From contig NZ_PZJW01000001.1 of assembly GCF_003206615.1 (NCBI RefSeq), positions 62,001 to 126,000 of the forward strand: a DNA stretch of 64,000 nt. Direction: 5' to 3'. The stretch comes from Salinicola acroporae (GTDB lineage Bacteria; Pseudomonadota; Gammaproteobacteria; Pseudomonadales; Halomonadaceae). Position numbers and translations under genes: made by a program. The notes under the pieces were generated by a model. That model worked only from the letters and a program-made list of their open reading frames with translations. It did no database searches and was not told where the DNA came from. This document shows, one piece after another, positions 17,363 to 26,753 of this stretch (positions are counted from its first letter, which is position 1; every line of letters starts with the position of its first letter).

Positions 17363-20300
17363 ATGACAATGATGACACGCCTTGACCCGGCCAGCGCCGA
17401 GCTGACGCTGCCAGCGCGCTATCGCCGATTCCTCGCCGAGCTGGCGACGGCCGGCTTCGTCGGCGATATCGCCGACGATGCCGCCAACCGTACCGTACTG
17501 GCTACCGACAACTCGATCTATCAGCGTCTGCCAATGGCCGTCCTTTATCCTCGCGATGCCGCCGATCTCCAGCGGATCGCCCGACTCATGGCCCAGGAGA
17601 CGTATCGCGACATCGCGCTCGCGCCCCGCGGGGGCGGCACCGGTACCAACGGCCAGTCGCTGACCGACGGCCTGGTGGTGGATGTCTCCCGCTACATGAA
17701 TCGGATCGTCGAGATCGACGTCGAGAACCGCCGCGTACGCGTCCAGGCCGGCGTGGTCAAGGATCAGCTCAACGCCGCACTCAAGCCCCACGGGCTGTTC
17801 TTCGCCCCGGAGCTCTCTACCTCCAACCGCGCCACCCTCGGCGGCATGATCTCCACCGATGCCAGCGGCCAGGGCAGTTGCGAATACGGCAAGACCCGGG
17901 ACCACGTCCTCGCGCTCGATATCGTGGTACTCGGTGGCGAACGGTTCGAGAGCCGACCGCTGGACGCCGCCGCACTGACCGCCATGTGCCAGCGCGATGA
18001 TCGGGTCGGCGAGCTCCATCGCGTGGTCAGCGGCATCGCCGAGACCGAGCGCGAGCGGATCGACGCCATCTTCCCGCCGCTCAATCGCTGCCTGACCGGC
18101 TACGACCTGGCCCATCTCACCGACGGCCAGGGGCACTTCGACCTCAACAGCGTGCTGTGCGGGTCGGAAGGTTCATTGGCGCTGCTCAACGAGGCCACGC
18201 TCAATGTCCTGCCGTTACCCCGGCATTCGACCCTGGTCAACGTGCGCTACGCGGGTTTCATGGAGGCGCTGCGCGATGCCAAGGCGCTGATGTCGGAAGG
18301 CGATCCGACCTCGATAGAGACGATCGACGACCGCGTGCTGACGCTCGCGATGGAGGATTTCGTCTGGGATAGCGTGGCGGAGTTCTTCCCTGCCGCCGTC
18401 GCTGACAATGGCGAGCGCGAGACGCCGATTCGCGGCATCAACCTGGTCGAGTTCAACGACGACGACCCGGCCCGGCTGGCCGAGCGGGTGCGGGCCTTCA
18501 CCGATCACCTGGGCGCGGACACCAGCGTCGAGCGGCTCGGTTACACCCTGGCCGAGGGCCGTCCGCAGATCAGCCGGGTCTATGCCATGCGCAAACGGGC
18601 GGTGGGGTTGCTCGGCAATGCCCGCGGTGAGCAGCGTCCGATCCCGTTCGTGGAAGACACGGCGGTACCGCCGGAATCCCTGGCCGACTATATCGCCGAG
18701 TTCCGCCAATTGCTGGACGCGCGCGGCCTGGCGTACGGCATGTTCGGCCATGTCGACGCCGGCGTGCTCCACGTGCGCCCGGCCATCGACATGAAGGATC
18801 CGGATCAGGCGCGCCTGATCCGCGAGATCTCCGACGAGGTGGCTGCACTCACCCAGCGTTATGGCGGGCTGCTGTGGGGCGAGCACGGCAAGGGGATACG
18901 CTCCGAGTACTCGCCGCGCTTCTTCGGCGAGCTCTATCCGGCGCTGCAGCGGGTCAAGGGCGCCTTCGACCCGTGCAACCAGTTCAATCCGGGCAAGATC
19001 GCGACCCCGCTGGCGGAAGGCGCTACCGGCATCGTCGATGGTCACGACCCCGGGCTACTGACCATCGACGGTGTGACCACCCGCGGCGAGCTGGACCGCC
19101 AGATCGACGAGCGGGTGTGGCAGGAGAACGCCAGCGCGGTCTTCTGCAACGGCAACGGCGCCTGCTACAACTACGATCCCGCCGATGCCATGTGCCCGTC
19201 GTGGAAGGCGACCCGCGAGCGGGTGCATTCACCGAAGGGCCGTGCCAGCCTGATGCGCGAGTGGCTGCGCCGCCAGGGCGAAGCCGGGGTGGACGTGACA
19301 GAGGTGAGCCGGGCCCAGCGCCGCGGCCGCCTCGGCGCCTGGCTGCTGGCCCAGCCCGGCAAGATCAGGCGGGCGATCGCCCGGCAGCGGGGCGAGACCG
19401 ACTTCTCGCATGAGGTCTACGACGCCATGGCCGGTTGCCTGGCGTGCAAGTCCTGCGCCGGTCAGTGTCCGATCAAGGTCGACGTGCCCGACTTCCGCGC
19501 CCGCTTTCTCGAAAGCTACCACAGCCGCTACGGGCGCCCGCTGCGCGACTACCTGATCGGTGGGCTCGAGTTCGTGGTGCCGCACCTTCGGCCGGTGGCG
19601 CCGCTCTACAATGCGCTGCTCGGCAACCGGCTGGTCGACCGCTTCCTGGCCAGGAGAGTCGGCATCGTCGACAGCCCGAGACTCTCCCGCGCCAGACTCG
19701 ACAAGACGCTCGACGCCTGGGGCATTGCCGAAGCCACGCCGCTGACGCTGGGTCGGCTCACGGCGACCCAGAAAAGCCGCAGCGTGGTGCTGGTGCAGGA
19801 CGCCTTCACCAGCCATTTCGAGTCTCGGCTGGTGATGGATGTCGTCGAACTGCTGGCACGACTCGATATCCGCGTGTTCGTGGCGCCGTTCGGGCCCAAC
19901 GGCAAGCCGCTGCACGTGCAGGGATTTCTCGGCCGCTTCGAGCGGGTCGCCGAGCAGCAGGCCGCCCGGCTCCGCGCGCTGTCGCGCTTCGGCGTACCAC
20001 TGGTAGGCATCGATCCGGCGATGACGCTCACCTATCGCCAGGAGTACGTCAAGATGCTTGGGCCGCAGGCGGTGCCGGAGGTGCTATTGCTGCAGGAGTG
20101 GTTGCTATCGCTGGGGCGATCGGTCCTGCCCCAGGGCTGGAACAGCGAGCGCATCGATCAGGCCGATCCCGGCTATCGCCTGCTGAGTCACTGCACCGAG
20201 AAGACCAATGCCCCGGGCAGCCCCAAGGGCTGGCAGCAGTTGTTCGAGCGCTTCGGCCTCTCGCTGGAGCTGGTCGACACCGGCTGCTGCGGCATGTCCG

Positions 20301-20515
20301 GCACCTATGGCCACGAGGCGCGTCATCGCCAGACTTCGGAGACGATCTACGATCTCTCGTGGCGCGAACCGGTCGAGGATCGTGCCAACACGGATCGCCT
20401 GCTGGCGACGGGCTACTCCTGTCGCAGCCAGGTCAAGCGGCTCTCCGAACAGGCGTTGCCCCATCCACTGCAGGCGTTGCTGAAGCGCGTCAGGATCGCC
20501 GGCGCCGTCTCGTGA
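17363..20515 (+). CDS. ydiJ: YdiJ-type FAD/Fe-S 2-hydroxyacid dehydrogenase
   Basis: A 1050-residue fusion. First comes a VAO-type FAD domain (about 40-300; PRGGGTGTNGQSL near 89, GGMISTDASGQGS), then the FAD-oxidase C-terminal domain (about 300-570). Next are a cysteine-rich part with FCNGNGACYNY near 595 and CLACKSCAGQCP near 692 for Fe-S clusters. Last is a CCG domain with DTGCCGMSGTYGHE near 972. This order and length match E. coli YdiJ (1018 residues), reported as a D-2-hydroxyglutarate dehydrogenase. It would oxidise a D-2-hydroxyacid and feed electrons to the quinone pool. No clear ribosome site precedes the ATG at 17363; ATG codons at 17369 and 17372 are alternatives. Confidence 0.9.
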   Translation: MTMMTRLDPASAELTLPARYRRFLAELATAGFVGDIADDAANRTVLATDNSIYQRLPMAVLYPRDAADLQRIARLMAQETYRDIALAPRGGGTGTNGQSLTDGLVVDVSRYMNRIVEIDVENRRVRVQAGVVKDQLNAALKPHGLFFAPELSTSNRATLGGMISTDASGQGSCEYGKTRDHVLALDIVVLGGERFESRPLDAAALTAMCQRDDRVGELHRVVSGIAETERERIDAIFPPLNRCLTGYDLAHLTDGQGHFDLNSVLCGSEGSLALLNEATLNVLPLPRHSTLVNVRYAGFMEALRDAKALMSEGDPTSIETIDDRVLTLAMEDFVWDSVAEFFPAAVADNGERETPIRGINLVEFNDDDPARLAERVRAFTDHLGADTSVERLGYTLAEGRPQISRVYAMRKRAVGLLGNARGEQRPIPFVEDTAVPPESLADYIAEFRQLLDARGLAYGMFGHVDAGVLHVRPAIDMKDPDQARLIREISDEVAALTQRYGGLLWGEHGKGIRSEYSPRFFGELYPALQRVKGAFDPCNQFNPGKIATPLAEGATGIVDGHDPGLLTIDGVTTRGELDRQIDERVWQENASAVFCNGNGACYNYDPADAMCPSWKATRERVHSPKGRASLMREWLRRQGEAGVDVTEVSRAQRRGRLGAWLLAQPGKIRRAIARQRGETDFSHEVYDAMAGCLACKSCAGQCPIKVDVPDFRARFLESYHSRYGRPLRDYLIGGLEFVVPHLRPVAPLYNALLGNRLVDRFLARRVGIVDSPRLSRARLDKTLDAWGIAEATPLTLGRLTATQKSRSVVLVQDAFTSHFESRLVMDVVELLARLDIRVFVAPFGPNGKPLHVQGFLGRFERVAEQQAARLRALSRFGVPLVGIDPAMTLTYRQEYVKMLGPQAVPEVLLLQEWLLSLGRSVLPQGWNSERIDQADPGYRLLSHCTEKTNAPGSPKGWQQLFERFGLSLELVDTGCCGMSGTYGHEARHRQTSETIYDLSWREPVEDRANTDRLLATGYSCRSQVKRLSEQALPHPLQALLKRVRIAGAVS

Positions 20516-20594
20516 CGACGAGACCGGGCGGATGAGCCATTGGCGAATGCGTGCGGGCATTGATCTCGTGCCATACTTGGCCAACTCATGCCCG

Positions 20595-20650
20595 GTCGCT
20601 TCACGTTCTGGCCTGTCGCTTCACGTTCTGGCCCGTCGCTTCACGTTCTA
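20595..20650 (+). repeat. Three tandem copies of a 20-base unit before the LysE gene
   Basis: The unit GTCGCTTCACGTTCTGGCCC occurs at 20595-20614 (last base T), 20615-20634 and 20635-20650 (third copy truncated after TTCTA). The array ends 16 bases before the LysE-family start and contains no gene. It could be slippage-prone or a stack of regulator sites. Confidence 0.9.
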
Positions 20651-20666
20651 GATAGGAGCGCGCTTC

Positions 20667-21290
20667 ATGTCGAGCAGTTGGATCCTGATCAATTTCATCG
20701 CCATCTGGACAGTGGCAGCCGTCACCCCGGGGCCTAACTTCTTCCTGACATTGCAGACGGGGATCGTCCACGGGCGCCGGGCGGCGATGATTGCCGTTGC
20801 CGGGCTCGCCTCGGGAACCCTCGCCTGGGGACTATTCGGCTACTTCGGCATTGCGCTGCTGTTTGCGCTGGCGCCGTGGCTCTACCTCACGCTCAAGCTG
20901 ATCGGCGGTGCCTATCTGCTATTTCTCGGCGGCCGACTGATTCTGCATAGCTTCCGCGGCCCAGGCGATGACGCGCCCCATCGGCATCCCGTGCTACTCG
21001 ATGGCCAGGTCTATCGCCGGGGGTTGCTCACCGGCGCTTCGAATCCCAAGACGGCGCTGTTCGTGAGCAGCCTGTTCGCCTCGACGCTGCCGGCCCATGC
21101 ACCGATGTGGATGGGCATCGTCTGTATCGCCGCGATGCTGACAGTCTCCGTGTGCTGGTACAGCTTGATCGCACTGGCCTCCACAACGCCGCGCCTGCGC
21201 GCCCTGTATCGGCGCACACGGCATTGGATCGAACGCTGCGCTGGCGCCGTCTTCATCGGCTATGGCGGCCGACTGATCACGCTGCGCTGA
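20667..21290 (+). CDS. LysE/RhtB-family exporter
   Basis: A 207-residue inner-membrane protein with five to six hydrophobic segments. The opening holds TPGPNFFLTLQTGIVHGRRA (about 19-38), the conserved first helix and loop of the RhtB/LysE group, and later GGAYLLFLGGRLI and LTGASNPKTALF, also family hallmarks. Members export amino acids or related small molecules. The ATG at 20667 is preceded by AGGAG (20654-20658). Three 20-base tandem repeats lie directly upstream, which may bear on its expression. Substrate cannot be deduced; homoserine, threonine or leucine are family precedents only. Confidence 0.9.
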   Translation: MSSSWILINFIAIWTVAAVTPGPNFFLTLQTGIVHGRRAAMIAVAGLASGTLAWGLFGYFGIALLFALAPWLYLTLKLIGGAYLLFLGGRLILHSFRGPGDDAPHRHPVLLDGQVYRRGLLTGASNPKTALFVSSLFASTLPAHAPMWMGIVCIAAMLTVSVCWYSLIALASTTPRLRALYRRTRHWIERCAGAVFIGYGGRLITLR

Positions 21291-21477
21291 GGTTGCGGCA
21301 CGTGAACGCAACGAGGTTGTCGACCCGACCCATTCGATATCGCCCCGAATCAACGGCCACGAAACCGTCTGAAGCGGTACCCTGCAACCGCATGACGCAA
21401 CGGCCGCCGATCATCCGCGCCACCGCGCTCCGCTTCCTCCTGGCTCGGCGGCAATCCTTTCATCCGGAGCCCGTTAC

Positions 21478-21921
21478 ATGTCCGACACGCTTCACCTCGT
21501 CTGCCCCCACTGTCATGCGGTCAATCGGGTCGCCAGCGCGCGCCTGACGGAGGCCCCTCGCTGCGGGCAGTGCCACGACGCGCTGTTCACCGGCGAGCCA
21601 CTGGCACTGGACTCCACCAACTTCGATCGTCACCTGTCGCGCAGCGATCTGCCGCTGCTGGTCGATTTCTGGGCCGACTGGTGCGGCCCCTGCAAGGCGA
21701 TGGCGCCGGGATTCGCCAAGGCCGCGGGCGAGCTCGAGCCCCACCTGCGCCTGGCCAAGCTGGATACCGAAGCGGCCACCGACATTGCATCGCGCTTCGG
21801 CATTCGCAGCATCCCGACGCTGATCCTGTTCCGCGGCGGCCGCGAGATCGCGCGCCAGGCGGGCGCCATGGCGCAGGCGGACATCGTCGCCTGGGCCCGG
21901 CGACAACTCGCCACACCCTGA
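21478..21921 (+). CDS. trxC: Thioredoxin 2
   Basis: A 147-residue thioredoxin with an N-terminal zinc knuckle. Cys9 and Cys12 in CPHCHAVNRV, and Cys29 and Cys32 in CGQCHDALF, are the four zinc ligands typical of TrxC. The active site WCGPC spans residues 68-72, and the cis-proline is in SIPTLILF. It reduces disulfides in cytoplasmic proteins, often under oxidative stress. The start ATG matches the family start MSDTLHLVCPHC. It is followed after 86 bases by a CPA1 antiporter on the same strand; a functional link is not obvious. Confidence 0.97.
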   Translation: MSDTLHLVCPHCHAVNRVASARLTEAPRCGQCHDALFTGEPLALDSTNFDRHLSRSDLPLLVDFWADWCGPCKAMAPGFAKAAGELEPHLRLAKLDTEAATDIASRFGIRSIPTLILFRGGREIARQAGAMAQADIVAWARRQLATP

Positions 21922-22007
21922 AACCTCTCCGGCTCACGATTCGGCATTGCATCCATGCAGTGCCGCCGCTAGTCTGCGCGCCTTTTGCCACGCACCGGAG
22001 AGACCCC

Positions 22008-23807
22008 ATGGAAAACGCCGCCCTTGCCCTGACCGGCATCGGCCTGCTGGCGCTGGGCTGCCAATGGCTCGCCTGGCAGATCCGGGTGCCGGCCATCCTG
22101 CCGCTGCTGATCGCCGGTATCGCCGCCGGGCCGATAACCGGGGTACTCGATCCGGATGCGGTGCTCGGCGACCTGCTGTTTCCGCTGGTCTCCCTGGCGG
22201 TCGCGGTGATCCTGTTCGAGGGCGCATTGACCCTCGACTTCCGGGAGCTGCGGGGTCACGGCCGCACCGTCAGCCGGCTGGTGACCTGGGGTGCGTTGAT
22301 CACCGCGCTGCTGGCCATCGTGGCCGCGCACCTGATCCTCGGGCTCTCCTGGGAGATGGCCAGCGTCCTGGGCGCGCTACTGGTCGTGACCGGGCCGACG
22401 GTGGTCCTGCCGCTGCTCCAGTCGCTGCGCGCCCGTGAGCACGTCAGCCAGATCCTGCGCTGGGAAGGCATCCTGATCGACCCGATCGGCGCCATTGGCG
22501 CGGTCCTCGTCTATGAGTTCGTCGCGCTGGGACTCTCCAATGGCGCAGCGACCCACACCTTGGTGAGTTTCGCCCAGACTGCGGTGATCGGCTTCGGCCT
22601 GGGGACGGCGGGCGGCTATCTATGGGGCAGCGTGCTGCGCCATTACTGGCTGCCACAACGCCTGCACAGCTTCGGTACCCTGATGATCATGCTGACGCTG
22701 TTCACCGCCTCGAACCTGCTGTTCCACGAGTCCGGCCTGCTGACCGTCACCGTCATGGGCGTATGGATGGCCAATATGCGGGGGGTGCCGACGCAGCCGA
22801 TCCTGGAGTTCAAGGAGACGCTGTCGATCCTGCTCATCTCGGGACTGTTCATCCTGCTGGCCGCGCGGCTGAGCCTGGCGCAACTGGGCCTGCTGTCATG
22901 GGAGGCGTGGGCGTTCCTGGTCGTTCTGGTATGGGTCGCGCGACCGCTGGCGGTATGGGTCTGCACCTGGGGCAGTTCGCTCAGCTGGCGGGAGAAGGCA
23001 CTGCTGGCTTGGCTCTCTCCTCGCGGCATCGTCGCCGCGGCGGTGGCCTCGCTGTTCGCGATCCGGCTCGAGGCGCTGGAAGTGCCGGGTGCCGAGTTGC
23101 TGGTCCCGATCACCTTTCTGGTGATCATCAGTACCGTCGTGGTGCAGAGCCTGTTCTCGCGTCCGCTGGCTCGGTTTCTGAAGGTGGACGCACCGACGGC
23201 GTCGGGCTTCTTGATCATCGGCGCCAATCCGGTGGCGCGGGCCTTCGGCAGCGCCCTGCAGGAAGCCGGCTTCGCGGTGCGACTGTGCGACCACAACTGG
23301 GATGCGATCCAGGAGGCGCGGATGGCCAGCCTCTCAACCTACTACGGCAACCCGCTGTCGGAGCATGCTGCCCAGCATCTGGGGCTGACGGGCATCGGCC
23401 ATCTACTCCCGCTGTCGCCCTACCGCGAGCTCAACAACCTCGCCGCACTGCACTTCGAACATATTCTCGGTCACGGCAACGTCTTCCGGCTGGCGGTGGA
23501 ATCCTCCCGCAACGCCCGTCGCCACCATCAGCAGGCGTTGGCCCACCTGCCACTGCTGTTCGATGGCCACACCACCTTCACCCGCCTCTCCAGCCTGATC
23601 GGCCAGGGCGCGGTAATGCGCCACGCCAGGATCAGCGACAACTTCGACATCGAGGATTATCGCCGCATCCATCAGGACCGGCTGCTGACACTGTTCACGC
23701 TTTCCGCCAGCGGCCGCATTCGCATCGCTACCTCGGCCAAACCGCTCAATCCGAAGGCGGGCGACACCCTGATCAGCCTGATCTTCCCCGACTCGCCCGA
23801 GTTCTGA
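22008..23807 (+). CDS. CPA1-family Na+/H+ antiporter with C-terminal nucleotide-binding-like domain
   Basis: A 599-residue protein. Residues 1-390 hold about twelve membrane segments, with LFEGALTLDFRELRGHGR and LLVVTGPTVVLPLL, motifs of the NhaP/CPA1 exchangers. The rest is cytoplasmic, starting FLIIGANPVARAFGSALQEA, a TrkA-N-like fold with a nonstandard glycine motif, so nucleotide binding is uncertain. It would exchange Na+ or K+ for protons, fitting a salt-tolerant host. I chose ATG 22008 because CCGGAGAG precedes it; the open frame runs upstream through trxC only as overlap. The gene ends close to the convergent trpC. Confidence 0.88.
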   Translation: MENAALALTGIGLLALGCQWLAWQIRVPAILPLLIAGIAAGPITGVLDPDAVLGDLLFPLVSLAVAVILFEGALTLDFRELRGHGRTVSRLVTWGALITALLAIVAAHLILGLSWEMASVLGALLVVTGPTVVLPLLQSLRAREHVSQILRWEGILIDPIGAIGAVLVYEFVALGLSNGAATHTLVSFAQTAVIGFGLGTAGGYLWGSVLRHYWLPQRLHSFGTLMIMLTLFTASNLLFHESGLLTVTVMGVWMANMRGVPTQPILEFKETLSILLISGLFILLAARLSLAQLGLLSWEAWAFLVVLVWVARPLAVWVCTWGSSLSWREKALLAWLSPRGIVAAAVASLFAIRLEALEVPGAELLVPITFLVIISTVVVQSLFSRPLARFLKVDAPTASGFLIIGANPVARAFGSALQEAGFAVRLCDHNWDAIQEARMASLSTYYGNPLSEHAAQHLGLTGIGHLLPLSPYRELNNLAALHFEHILGHGNVFRLAVESSRNARRHHQQALAHLPLLFDGHTTFTRLSSLIGQGAVMRHARISDNFDIEDYRRIHQDRLLTLFTLSASGRIRIATSAKPLNPKAGDTLISLIFPDSPEF

Positions 23808-23861
23808 TCGCTCCCGACCGGTGGCGGCCCGAGGCCGGTCGTTGGTTCCCAACCAACGCAA

Positions 23862-23893
23862 AGCGCCGCTCCCCGGTCATGGAGAGCGGCGCT
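23862..23893. terminator. Hairpin between the antiporter gene and trpC
   Basis: AGCGCCGCTC and GAGCGGCGCT form a perfect ten-base-pair stem with a twelve-base loop, between two convergent genes. Read on the minus strand it is followed by TTTGCGTTGG, so it best serves trpC. A separate perfect inverted repeat GTTGGTT-CCC-AACCAAC lies at 23841-23857. Confidence 0.6.
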
Positions 23894-23921
23894 CGAATGC
23901 CGGCGACGACGTCGCCAGCGA

Positions 23922-24734
23922 CTAGAAAAACATCCGGCGCAGTGCGCTGCCGGGCTCTTCCTCACGCATGAACGCCTCGCCCACCAGGAAGGCGTTGACG
24001 TCGAACTCCCGCATTCGTTCGACATCATCACGGCTGTGGATGCCGGACTCGGTGACGACCGTGACGCCCTGGGGGATCCGCTTCAGCAGTTCGAAGGTGG
24101 TATTCAGCGAGGTCTCGAACGTGCGCAGATCGCGGTTGTTGATGCCCACCAGCGGCAGATCCAGCATCAGCGCCCGCTCGAGTTCGAAGATGTCGTGCAC
24201 CTCCACCAGCACGTCCATGCCCAGCGCCGTTGCCTGCTGGTGGAGATCCTTGAGCTGCCCATCGCTCAGCGCCGCCACGATCAACAGGATACAGTCGGCA
24301 CCAATGCCCCGGGCTTCCGCGATCTGGTAGCTGTCGATGATGAAATCCTTGCGGATCACCGGCAGCTCGCAAGCATCGCGCACGGCAATCAAGTCATCCT
24401 CGTGACCCTGAAAATAGTCGGCGTCCGTCAGTACCGACAGACAGCTCGCACCTGCCGCCGCGTAGTCGGCCGCGATATCAGCGGGTCGAAAGTCTTCGCG
24501 TATGATGCCCTTGGAGGGCGACGCCTTCTTGATTTCGGCGATGACGGCGGGGTCACCGCCCTCGATACAGGCATTGAGGGCGGCCACGAAACCGCGGGGC
24601 GCAGCCTGGGATTTCGCCCGCTCGAGCCACGCCTGCTCGCTGACGACGGGCCGGCGCTCGGCAATCTCCTCGCGCTTGCGGGCCAGTATCTTGGCCAGGA
24701 TGGTCGGCAGTTCACTATCGGCGACATCGGTCAT
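23922..24734 (-). CDS. trpC: Indole-3-glycerol phosphate synthase
   Basis: A 270-residue single-domain TrpC, not fused to TrpF. All active-site strands of the TIM barrel are present: [51 protein letters not shown] and VTESGIHS. It closes the indole ring from CdRP in the cytoplasm, the fourth step to tryptophan. It is the last gene of trpGDC, 34 bases after trpD, and ends before a hairpin. Expression should follow the attenuator at 26517-26624. Confidence 0.97.
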   Translation of the reverse strand: MTDVADSELPTILAKILARKREEIAERRPVVSEQAWLERAKSQAAPRGFVAALNACIEGGDPAVIAEIKKASPSKGIIREDFRPADIAADYAAAGASCLSVLTDADYFQGHEDDLIAVRDACELPVIRKDFIIDSYQIAEARGIGADCILLIVAALSDGQLKDLHQQATALGMDVLVEVHDIFELERALMLDLPLVGINNRDLRTFETSLNTTFELLKRIPQGVTVVTESGIHSRDDVERMREFDVNAFLVGEAFMREEEPGSALRRMFF

Positions 24735-24768
24735 GTAGCGGTTCCTGTTGGACTTGTTCGGCGAGGAC

Positions 24769-25788
24769 TCACTCGGCGAAGACGCGAGTGAAATCGGAAA
24801 GCTCCTTGAGCTTCTCCAGCGGCAGTTTGGAAGCCTGGGCGTCCTGGGCCATCAACACGCCCTCTTTCAGCGAATCGGCAATGCCAGCGGCAAACAGCGC
24901 CGCCCCCGCGTTGAGCGCGACGATATCGCCGGCCACGCCCTTGCCAACCAGCGCCTCCTTGACCAGCTTGAGGCTATCTTCGGCGGTCACGACCTTCAGC
25001 GACTCGAGCGATTGACGCTCGATGCCCAGCGACTCGGGCGTGATCGTGTATTCGTGGATCTCGCCATCGCGAAGTTCGGCTACCCGGGTCGGCGCCGCTA
25101 CCGAGATTTCGTCCAGACCATCCTCGGCATGAACGACAAGCACGTGGCGGCTGCCCAGCTTGCGTAGCGATTGCGCCACCAGCGGCACGAGATGGGGCGC
25201 GTAGACACCCAGCAACTGATTGGGTGCGCCCGCCGGATTGGTCAACGGCCCGAGAATGTTGAAGACCGTGCGCACGCCCATCTCGCGACGCGGGGCGATG
25301 GCGTGACGCATCGCCTGATGGTGACGCGGCGCGAACATGAATCCGACGCCCACCTGCTCGATACAGCGGGCGATGGTCGCGGCATCGAGATCGAGATAGA
25401 TCCCCGCAACGTCGAACAGATCCGCACTGCCGGCTGAAGACGAAACACCGCGATTGCCGTGCTTGGCGACGTGGCCGCCGGCAGCCGCGACGACGAAACT
25501 GGATGCGGTGGAGACGTTGAAGAGATTGGCGCCATCGCCCCCGGTGCCGACGATATCGACGACGTTGTCACAATCGATCGATACCGGCTGCATCAGCTCG
25601 CGCATGACCTGCGCCGCCGCCGTGATCTCGTCGGCGGTTTCGCCTTTCATCGCCAGCCCGATCAGGAAGCCGCCGATCTGCGCTTCGGTGGCCTCCCCCG
25701 TCATGATCGCCTGCATGATGGCGTGAGTATCCTCGTAGCTGAGGTCCTGGCGACGCATGACCGCGCCGATGGCATCCCGCATTTGCAT
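24769..25788 (-). CDS. trpD: Anthranilate phosphoribosyltransferase
   Basis: A 339-residue TrpD. The PRPP-binding loop [20 protein letters not shown] lies near residues 77-96, followed by [16 protein letters not shown] and [12 protein letters not shown], all diagnostic. It joins anthranilate to PRPP. The ATG at 25786-25788 ([10 protein letters not shown]) is preceded by GAGGAG seven bases away, which favours it over the second ATG two codons in. It lies between trpG and trpC with short gaps (22 and 34 bases). Confidence 0.97.
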   Translation of the reverse strand: MQMRDAIGAVMRRQDLSYEDTHAIMQAIMTGEATEAQIGGFLIGLAMKGETADEITAAAQVMRELMQPVSIDCDNVVDIVGTGGDGANLFNVSTASSFVVAAAGGHVAKHGNRGVSSSAGSADLFDVAGIYLDLDAATIARCIEQVGVGFMFAPRHHQAMRHAIAPRREMGVRTVFNILGPLTNPAGAPNQLLGVYAPHLVPLVAQSLRKLGSRHVLVVHAEDGLDEISVAAPTRVAELRDGEIHEYTITPESLGIERQSLESLKVVTAEDSLKLVKEALVGKGVAGDIVALNAGAALFAAGIADSLKEGVLMAQDAQASKLPLEKLKELSDFTRVFAE

Positions 25789-25810
25789 GTTGGCTCCTCG
25801 CCTGTTCCAG

Positions 25811-26398
25811 TTAGCCGCGTCGTTTGAGGAAATTCGCCAGCAGCTCGTGACCTTGGCGAGACAGAATCGATTCGGGATGAAACTGCACCCCTTCGATATC
25901 CAGCGTCTTGTGCTTCAAGCCCATGATCAGTCCTGGCGTCGGATCGTCGTCGCCGACCCAGGCCGTGACTTCGAGACAGTCGGGCAGCGTCGTGGCATCC
26001 ACTACCAGCGAGTGATACCGGGTCACCTCGAGCGGATCCTCGAGGCCCTCGAAAACCCCTTCACCGTGGTGACGAATGCGGGACGTCTTGCCATGCATCA
26101 CCTGCGGCGCGCGCACCACATCGCCGCCGTAGACCTGGCCGATGGCCTGGTGCCCCAGGCAGACACCCAATATCGGAATCCTGCCGGCAAAGTGGCGGAT
26201 CGCCTCCATTGCGATCCCGGCTTCATTGGGCGTGCACGGACCGGGCGATACCACCAGATGGCTCGGCTCATGCCGTTCGAGACCGGCAATATCCGTCTCG
26301 TCGTTGCGCACGGTCACGACATTCGCCCCCAACTCTCCCAGGTACTGGACGATGTTGAAGGTGAAGCTGTCGTAATTGTCGATCATGAGGACTGACAT
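25811..26398 (-). CDS. trpG: Anthranilate synthase component II (glutamine amidotransferase)
   Basis: A 195-residue class I amidotransferase. It starts [20 protein letters not shown]; the catalytic nucleophile is Cys80 in [12 protein letters not shown], and the His-Glu pair is in VQFHPESI. It frees ammonia from glutamine for anthranilate synthase TrpE, which is not in this window; it could also serve PabB in folate synthesis. CAGGAG precedes the ATG. It is the first structural gene after the trp leader and attenuator, and trpD and trpC follow. Confidence 0.96.
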   Translation of the reverse strand: MSVLMIDNYDSFTFNIVQYLGELGANVVTVRNDETDIAGLERHEPSHLVVSPGPCTPNEAGIAMEAIRHFAGRIPILGVCLGHQAIGQVYGGDVVRAPQVMHGKTSRIRHHGEGVFEGLEDPLEVTRYHSLVVDATTLPDCLEVTAWVGDDDPTPGLIMGLKHKTLDIEGVQFHPESILSRQGHELLANFLKRRG

Positions 26399-26516
26399 GG
26401 TGCAAGCTCCTGATATTCATACTAGATCGAGTAAAGGTCGTGATTGCTTACCCAGGTGATTACCCAAGTCGATCATTCCACCTATGCCAAACCCCACGAA
26501 GCGCAGCAGACAAACG

Positions 26517-26545
26517 AAAAATGCCGCCCCGAGGGACGGCATTTT
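26517..26545 (-). terminator. trp attenuator (segments 3:4) before trpG
   Basis: On the minus strand AAAATGCCGTCCC, a short loop and GGGGCGGCATTTTT form a strong hairpin with a T run. It lies between the trp leader peptide and trpG, about 120 bases before the trpG ATG. Segment 3 (26533-26542, ATGCCGTCCC) can pair either with segment 4 (26521-26530) or with the near-identical segment 2 (26560-26568, GGGCGGCAT). That is the alternative pairing expected of a ribosome-mediated attenuator. Confidence 0.88.
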
Positions 26546-26573
26546 CTACAGACGTCGGCATGCCGCCCTTGGA

Positions 26574-26624
26574 TCAAAGGCGCCACCACCACTGGTTCGG
26601 TCTGTGCGTCGGATTCATGTTCAT
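26574..26624 (-). CDS. trpL: trp operon leader peptide with three Trp codons
   Basis: A 17-codon frame from the ATG at 26622-26624 to a TGA at 26574-26576. It encodes MNMNPTHRPNQWWWRL, 16 residues with three consecutive TGG codons near the end. A ribosome starved of charged tRNA-Trp would stall there, covering the segment CGCCTT just downstream. That would free GGGCGGCAT (26560-26568) to pair with segment 3, preventing the terminator at 26517-26545 and letting transcription enter trpGDC. This is the same logic as E. coli trpL, but placed before trpG rather than trpE. No good ribosome site is seen; an in-frame ATG two codons later is an alternative start. Confidence 0.88.
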   Translation of the reverse strand: MNMNPTHRPNQWWWRL

Positions 26625-26628
26625 GGGC

Positions 26629-26661
26629 CGTATAGTGCCGTGGAGCGCCGATCACTGTCAA
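26629..26661 (-). promoter_or_regulatory. Candidate promoter of trpL-trpGDC
   Basis: A perfect -35 TTGACA (26656-26661, minus strand) is followed by CACTAT at 18 bases (26632-26637) or TATACG at 21 bases (26629-26634). Either choice puts the transcript start within a few bases of the trpL ATG, so the leader may be translated from a nearly leaderless RNA. Confidence 0.5.
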
Positions 26662-26753
26662 CGCCGCCCTGCCGGGCATCGTGGCCGGGCCTACCGCCAC
26701 CTCGACGCCGCGACATCTCATCCAGAGGCGACGCTCGCCATCCGGATAGAGGG

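Noticed and set aside
26417-26436. TrpR-like imperfect palindrome TACTAGATCGAGTA before trpG
   Set aside because: The half sites only loosely match ACTAG/CTAGT, and there is no fitting -35/-10 pair around it. The attenuator is a sufficient explanation for control.
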